From Planctomycetales bacterium (GTDB taxonomy: Bacteria > Planctomycetota > Planctomycetia > Pirellulales > Pirellulaceae), in NCBI GenBank assembly GCA_020427005.1, contig JAGQOY010000022.1, forward strand, positions 1-55,339: a stretch of 55,339 nucleotides of DNA. The letters run 5' to 3'. Under the pieces are notes generated by a model, which saw only the letters and a list, made by a program, of their open reading frames with translations, made no database searches and was not told the DNA's origin. The position numbers and the translations under genes are program-made. Positions 50,990 through 55,339 of this stretch are shown in pieces (the first letter of the stretch is position 1; every line of letters starts with the position of its first letter).

Positions 50990-53900
50990 ATGAGTCGCCC
51001 ATTTGTACACTTGCACTGCCATTCTCACTATAGCTTACTCGATGGCGCCAGTTCGATCGGCAAACTCGTCTCACGTGCCAAAGAGCATGGCATGAATGCG
51101 CTTGCGCTTACCGACCACGGGAACCTTCACGGGGCCTTGGAATTCTATCGGAAAGCAAAAGATTCGGGTATTAATCCCATCATCGGCTACGAAGCCTACG
51201 TAGCTCCAGGAAGTCGATTTAGTCGGGGTGACGCCAGCAGTGCCAAAGAAGCCGCCTACCACTTGACGCTGCTAGCACAGAATCGCACGGGCTTTAAGAA
51301 CCTCATCAAGCTAGCTTCCAAAGCATCATTGGAAGGCTTCTACTTCAAGCCGCGAATAGATCGCGATTTATTGGCTGAATGCCAGGAGGGCATTATTTGC
51401 TTGAGCGGATGTGTATCCAGCGAGTTTTCACGAGCGATTATCCACAATCAAGATGTGGAAAAAGCTGAACGGGAAGCTGAACTTGTTGCGGGCTGGTTTC
51501 AAAAGATTTTCGGAGACCGCTATTTCATCGAAATAATGAACAACAATCTTGAAATTCAACAGCGTCAACTTGAGGGGGCGGTCAGGATTGCCAATAAGTT
51601 GGGTTTTCCCTTGGTCGCTACGAGTGACGCGCACTACGCCGATCGCTCGGATGCGGAGATTCAAGACGTATTGTTGTGTATCAATACTGGTAAGTTTCGC
51701 ACCGATGTGGCTCGCATGAAGATGGAGGGAGACCAGTTTTACCTGCGTTCCCAGGAGGAAATGTATACCCATTTCGAAGGCCTCGAATCGGCTGTTGCTC
51801 GCAGCCAGGAGATAGCTGATGGCGTTGATATTGATTTGGAATTGGGAAAACGCCATTTTCCAAAATACACGCTCCCAGCCGAAAAAGACCCCGATGACTT
51901 TTTGCGAGAGATTTGTATTGCCGGCTTACTAGATCGATATCGAGACGATGAAGAGATGTGTCCCGGCGGAGAATTGTCTCAGATTGTTAAGGATCGTCTG
52001 GATCGCGAATTGGGAGTAATCAAGAAACTGGGGTTCGCGAATTACTTTTTGATTGTCTGGGATTTTGTTAGGTACTCCAGGGAACAAAAAGTTCCCGCCA
52101 CCGCTCGAGGTAGCGGTGTCGGCGCGCTGGTCTGTTTTGCTCTTTATTTGAGTCACGTTTGCCCTATTAGATACGATTTACTTTTTGAGAGGTTTTTGGA
52201 CGAAAACCGGTTGGAAGCGCCAGATATCGACATCGACTTTTGTAAGGAACGGCGCACTGAGATCATTCAGTACGTACGCGACAAGTACGGCGAAGCCAAC
52301 GTCGCACAAATCGGTACTTTTGGTACTTTGGCTGCTAAAGCTGCAATCAAAGATGTGGGCCGCGTCTTGGGCATACCATTGGTAAGAGTCAACGAGATTA
52401 CAAGCCAGGTGCCCGACGAGCTCAAAATTACAATCAAGAAGGCTCTGGAAAAGAACGCCGATTTAAAAGCGAATTACGACGCAGATCCCGAAGTCCGGGA
52501 ATTGCTAGATATTGCTATGAAGCTCGAAGGCAACGCGCGGAATGTCGGCACCCACGCGGCTGCGGTTGTCATCGCCGACCGACCGCTCACCGAGTACGTT
52601 CCGCTCGGAAGGGTCTCTGGAAAGACCGACATCATCACGCAGTGGTCCATGGGGGACGTGGAAGCTGCAGGCTTGTTGAAGATGGATTTTCTAGGTCTTC
52701 GCAACTTGACCATCCTCTCCAAGGCAATCGAGATTATCCAGCAAACGACCGGACGTGAATTGGATATTCTGCGCCTTCCGTTGGATGATAAAGAGACCTT
52801 TGCTCTGTTGCAAAGAGGAGAAACGAAAGGAGTCTTTCAACTTGAAAGTGGCGGTATCCGAGACCTACTCCAGCGAATGAAGCCCGATCATTTTCGGGAT
52901 ATCATTGCCACCAATGCCCTGTATCGTCCTGGGCCACTGGAAGGTGGCATGGTGGACGACTACGTAGCAGTAAAACATGGTCGTAAGGCAGCTGAATACT
53001 TGCACCCCGTTTTAAAGGACATCCTGGAAGAAACTAACGGAGTGATGGTCTACCAAGAACAGGTAATGAGAATCCTCAATCGCCTGGGTGGCATCGAATT
53101 AGCTAGCGCCTATACCTGCATCAAAGCCATAAGCAAGAAAAAAGAAGCACTTATTGCGCAAAATGAATCTAAGTTCATCGAAGGCGCAACGGACAAGGGC
53201 TTGACGGAAAAACAAGCCCGCGAGCTGTGGGACATGATCCTTAAATTTGCAGGCTACGGATTTAACAAGAGTCACTCCACAGCCTATGCATTAGTCGCAT
53301 ATCAAACCGCTTACCTTAAAGCACACTTTCCTGTTGAATTCATGGCTGCGCTGTTATCCGGTGATATTCCAGGACGCAACTTCAAGCACAAAGACTCCCT
53401 AGTCGAGCACCTAGAAGACTGCAAGCGGATGGGTATCACAGTCGTACCACCTGATGTCAACCACTCATTCGTCGATTTCACAGTGGCAGACGGCAAGATA
53501 TTCTTTGGACTTTCAGCCATCAAAGGGTGTGGCGGATCAGCCGGCGAATCGATAGCCGCGGCTCGCAAGAAAGGTGGCCGTTTTACCAGCCTGTTCGATT
53601 TCTGTGAACGAGTGGATCCCAGTGAATGCAATCGCGCCACCATCGAAACGCTAATAAAAGCCGGAGCATTTGACTCCGTTGGCTCTAACCGAGCGCGACT
53701 CATGGCCGGCGTCGAAAAGGCAATTCAAGCTGGCGCGGCTGCCCTAGCCGATCGCCGTAGCGGCCAAATGAACTTCTTCGAGGAAATCGAGGAAACCAGC
53801 ACCAACTCAGCGAATCAAAATCTACCCGATGTTCCCGAATTCCCCGAAAAGACAAAGTTGTTTATGGAAAAGGAAGTATTGGGAACTTTCCTGTCGGCTC

Positions 53901-54556
53901 ACCCCATGGAAGAGCATCGGATGCAGCTAGCAATGTTCTGCTCCCATAACTCAACTCAACTGAAGGATCTTAAAGATCGTTCTGAGGTGATTGTTGGCGG
54001 TATGATAGCGTCCATCAAACTGGCCAATACACGCAATCCCAAACCTGGTGCACCGAGCCGCTATGCAAATTTCGATTTGGAAGACATGGATGGTGCAGTA
54101 CGTTGTATATGTTGGCCGGACGGTTACGAATCGATGGGACATCTCATTCAAGCCGAATCCGTGATCATCATGCGAGCAACTGTCGATAAACGATCCGATG
54201 GAGATGACGTCAACCTGCTCGCTAACGAGATCATCCCTATACACGAAGCCTCAGAACGGTTTATGGCTGGACTGAGCATTCAAATTCACCAGGACAAACA
54301 CTCGGAGGAACTTTTCCCGCGGCTGAACGAAATCCTGCGAGGCTACCCAGGCAAAATGGAAGTCCTGGTGAACATTCGGCTTTCAGGGGGGGAATCGGTC
54401 CAATTGCGTAGCAATCGACATTCGGTAAGCATTACCCCAGAACTACGTGGCAGACTAAACGATCTTTTAGGTGACGAAAGCCATCGTTTGATTGTGGCCC
54501 GCCCCAAACCCAGATCCGGTCAGGGCGGTGGCCGCCGCAGTCGTAGTGAGCATTAG
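50990..54556 (+). CDS. dnaE: DNA polymerase III alpha subunit
   Basis: The ATG at 50990 (MSRPFVHLHCHSHYSLLDGA) is the family start, with AAGGA upstream; 1188 residues. The N-terminal PHP domain carries HLHCHSHYS and LTDHGNL. The polymerase palm has the catalytic aspartates in PDIDIDF (411-417). The thumb and fingers (GVGALVCFALYL; FLDENRLEAPD; YGFNKSHSTAYALVAYQTAYLKAHFPVEF) are typical of the DnaE1 type, followed by helix-hairpin-helix and an OB-fold (about 985-1080: VIVGGMIASIKLANTRNPK). It is the replicative polymerase core, acting with the beta clamp and DnaQ-like proofreader. Its length is within the family range. Confidence 0.97.
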   Translation: MSRPFVHLHCHSHYSLLDGASSIGKLVSRAKEHGMNALALTDHGNLHGALEFYRKAKDSGINPIIGYEAYVAPGSRFSRGDASSAKEAAYHLTLLAQNRTGFKNLIKLASKASLEGFYFKPRIDRDLLAECQEGIICLSGCVSSEFSRAIIHNQDVEKAEREAELVAGWFQKIFGDRYFIEIMNNNLEIQQRQLEGAVRIANKLGFPLVATSDAHYADRSDAEIQDVLLCINTGKFRTDVARMKMEGDQFYLRSQEEMYTHFEGLESAVARSQEIADGVDIDLELGKRHFPKYTLPAEKDPDDFLREICIAGLLDRYRDDEEMCPGGELSQIVKDRLDRELGVIKKLGFANYFLIVWDFVRYSREQKVPATARGSGVGALVCFALYLSHVCPIRYDLLFERFLDENRLEAPDIDIDFCKERRTEIIQYVRDKYGEANVAQIGTFGTLAAKAAIKDVGRVLGIPLVRVNEITSQVPDELKITIKKALEKNADLKANYDADPEVRELLDIAMKLEGNARNVGTHAAAVVIADRPLTEYVPLGRVSGKTDIITQWSMGDVEAAGLLKMDFLGLRNLTILSKAIEIIQQTTGRELDILRLPLDDKETFALLQRGETKGVFQLESGGIRDLLQRMKPDHFRDIIATNALYRPGPLEGGMVDDYVAVKHGRKAAEYLHPVLKDILEETNGVMVYQEQVMRILNRLGGIELASAYTCIKAISKKKEALIAQNESKFIEGATDKGLTEKQARELWDMILKFAGYGFNKSHSTAYALVAYQTAYLKAHFPVEFMAALLSGDIPGRNFKHKDSLVEHLEDCKRMGITVVPPDVNHSFVDFTVADGKIFFGLSAIKGCGGSAGESIAAARKKGGRFTSLFDFCERVDPSECNRATIETLIKAGAFDSVGSNRARLMAGVEKAIQAGAAALADRRSGQMNFFEEIEETSTNSANQNLPDVPEFPEKTKLFMEKEVLGTFLSAHPMEEHRMQLAMFCSHNSTQLKDLKDRSEVIVGGMIASIKLANTRNPKPGAPSRYANFDLEDMDGAVRCICWPDGYESMGHLIQAESVIIMRATVDKRSDGDDVNLLANEIIPIHEASERFMAGLSIQIHQDKHSEELFPRLNEILRGYPGKMEVLVNIRLSGGESVQLRSNRHSVSITPELRGRLNDLLGDESHRLIVARPKPRSGQGGGRRSRSEH

Positions 54557-54906
54557 AGTTTGTTCACTTAATGAGCCGCGACTCGTGATCTTCGTGGTTC
54601 GCCACTACCACCAATTGCCTGTGGACTGACGACCAGTGGCTCTCCTCCTTATTGTGATTTCAGATTCAACAAACTAGCAGTCTAGGACTCCAGCGGGAAA
54701 AACCCTCACAACGGGGGCTAACAAGCAGAATTATGAAGAACAAGATGTCATAGCATTTTGCCGCTCTTTATTGCCTTTCCGTCCCAGAGTAATTAATCTC
54801 AATAGTTCCCAGAGGCAGCTCACCGTCTGCCCTGACCGCTAACGAACTCCGACAAACATGCCGTAGATTTCGGTCCGCATATCTTTTCGACTGAGGCAAA
54901 AACACG
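54557..54906. other. Spacer downstream of dnaE
   Basis: No dnaE terminator of quality was seen. GTGATCTTCGTG-type sequence occurs near 54585, similar to the elements near 7262. The right part serves as promoter region for the poly-Asn protein. Confidence 0.35.
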
Positions 54907-55339
54907 ATGCTAAGCCGTCGCACCGTTTGTGGTTTATGTTGTGCATTGGCATTTCTCGTAACTTGCGCGAGTGCCTATGCTAACAACAATAACAACAACA
55001 ATAACACCAATAACAACAACAATAATAACAATAACAATAACAACACCAACAATGGTAACAACACCAACGGTGTTTCTGGTGTGCAGATTGATGCCCAAGG
55101 TGTTTTGCGAACGCTCATAACCGATCCGCGTGTCACGATGGCACGCCGAATGGCGGCCAAGCAAGGCCTGCCACAACACTTGGCTCGGGCGAGTCGACTT
55201 CGAAAAGTTTCACTCAATCGCTTGGAAGCAGCTGTCGTTGACAAGCTGGCCGCCGGAGATCAACTACCCGCCGAAATGCTTGCCTTGGCTGGTTTGACCC
55301 GCATTGAATACGTTTTCTTTTATCCTGAGTCAGGCGATA
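54907..55339 (+). CDS. Secreted poly-Asn DUF1598-like protein, cut by the window edge
   Basis: An ATG at 54907 opens a frame that is still open at the right edge, so only the first 144 residues are visible. The signal peptide is MLSRRTVCGLCCALAFLVTCASAYA. It is followed at once by about 35 residues of nearly pure Asn (with some Thr and Gly). Then comes GVSGVQIDAQGVLRTLITDP, which fits the start of the planctomycete-specific DUF1598 family, and a helical basic segment (VTMARRMAAKQGLPQHLARA). The poly-Asn tract arises from an AAC/AAT microsatellite. The function of the family is unknown; it is probably exported. Confidence 0.8.
   Translation, partial: MLSRRTVCGLCCALAFLVTCASAYANNNNNNNNTNNNNNNNNNNNNTNNGNNTNGVSGVQIDAQGVLRTLITDPRVTMARRMAAKQGLPQHLARASRLRKVSLNRLEAAVVDKLAAGDQLPAEMLALAGLTRIEYVFFYPESGD
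54981..55072. repeat. AAC/AAT trinucleotide microsatellite inside the poly-Asn gene
   Basis: About 30 consecutive Asn-type codons (AAC, AAT) broken by occasional ACC and GGT. Such a tract can expand or contract by slippage while keeping the frame. Confidence 0.85.

Noticed and set aside
54934..55244. Minus-strand frames with Val/Leu/Ile runs
   Set aside because: They are antisense translations of the AAC/AAT microsatellite of the poly-Asn gene.

Overview
The window looks like a planctomycete chromosome segment, most likely from the order Pirellulales. The signs are an ECF sigma factor beside a very large zinc-finger/Ser-Thr kinase/leucine-rich-repeat protein, three PEP-CTERM-tagged secreted proteins, a surface protein with an N-terminal LEKREL sorting motif, a poly-Asn secreted protein of the DUF1598 type at the right edge, small proteins beginning MNPYIPP, loosely packed genes with long spacers, and several dispersed palindromic or GAGCACGAGCACC-type repeats. 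The assignment is by family pattern; no database search was possible.

Layout. 1-5.4 kb: a large secreted protein of unknown function (minus), a small conserved-looking protein with a clear terminator, and a Ser/Thr kinase ending in a degenerate receiver domain. 5.8 kb: tRNA-Lys(UUU). 5.9-16.3 kb: a low-density accessory-like stretch, all minus strand, with small orphan proteins (a DUF4303-like protein coupled to a zinc-ribbon protein, a DUF1579-like secreted protein), an alpha/beta hydrolase with five membrane segments, a SIMPL-domain protein and a SEL1-repeat protein, separated by repeat-rich spacers. 16.3-27.1 kb: the LEKREL surface protein, a hydrolase-like protein, two PEP-CTERM proteins, the sigma factor/kinase signalling pair, and a probably inactive IS4-type transposase.

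27.7-41.6 kb is more housekeeping: a small membrane protein, an alpha/beta hydrolase, ppsR, alkaline phosphatase, ffh, rpsP, an A-type Fe-S carrier, a Tat-exported NHL-repeat protein, tdh-kbl (threonine to glycine plus acetyl-CoA), mgtE, and a PEP-CTERM-anchored leishmanolysin-like metalloprotease. 41.6-55.3 kb: a divergent Mur ligase followed by a tiny ORF and a strong terminator, a DNA-binding/PTS-EIIA fusion overlapping a Trp-rich partner, tsaB, a tandem pair of metallophosphoesterases, an FHA protein, a TraX-like membrane protein, dnaE, and the truncated poly-Asn protein.

Functional links visible in the sequence: sigma factor plus anti-sigma-like zinc-finger kinase form a probable signalling module. 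Kinases and the FHA protein suggest phospho-Thr signalling in this genome. tdh-kbl form a catabolic operon. The best candidates for undescribed biology are the HTH-EIIA/Trp-rich pair (44.6-46.1 kb), the Mur ligase that has lost core motifs with its small downstream ORF (42.0-43.9 kb), the kinase-pseudoreceiver, and the dispersed repeat families.
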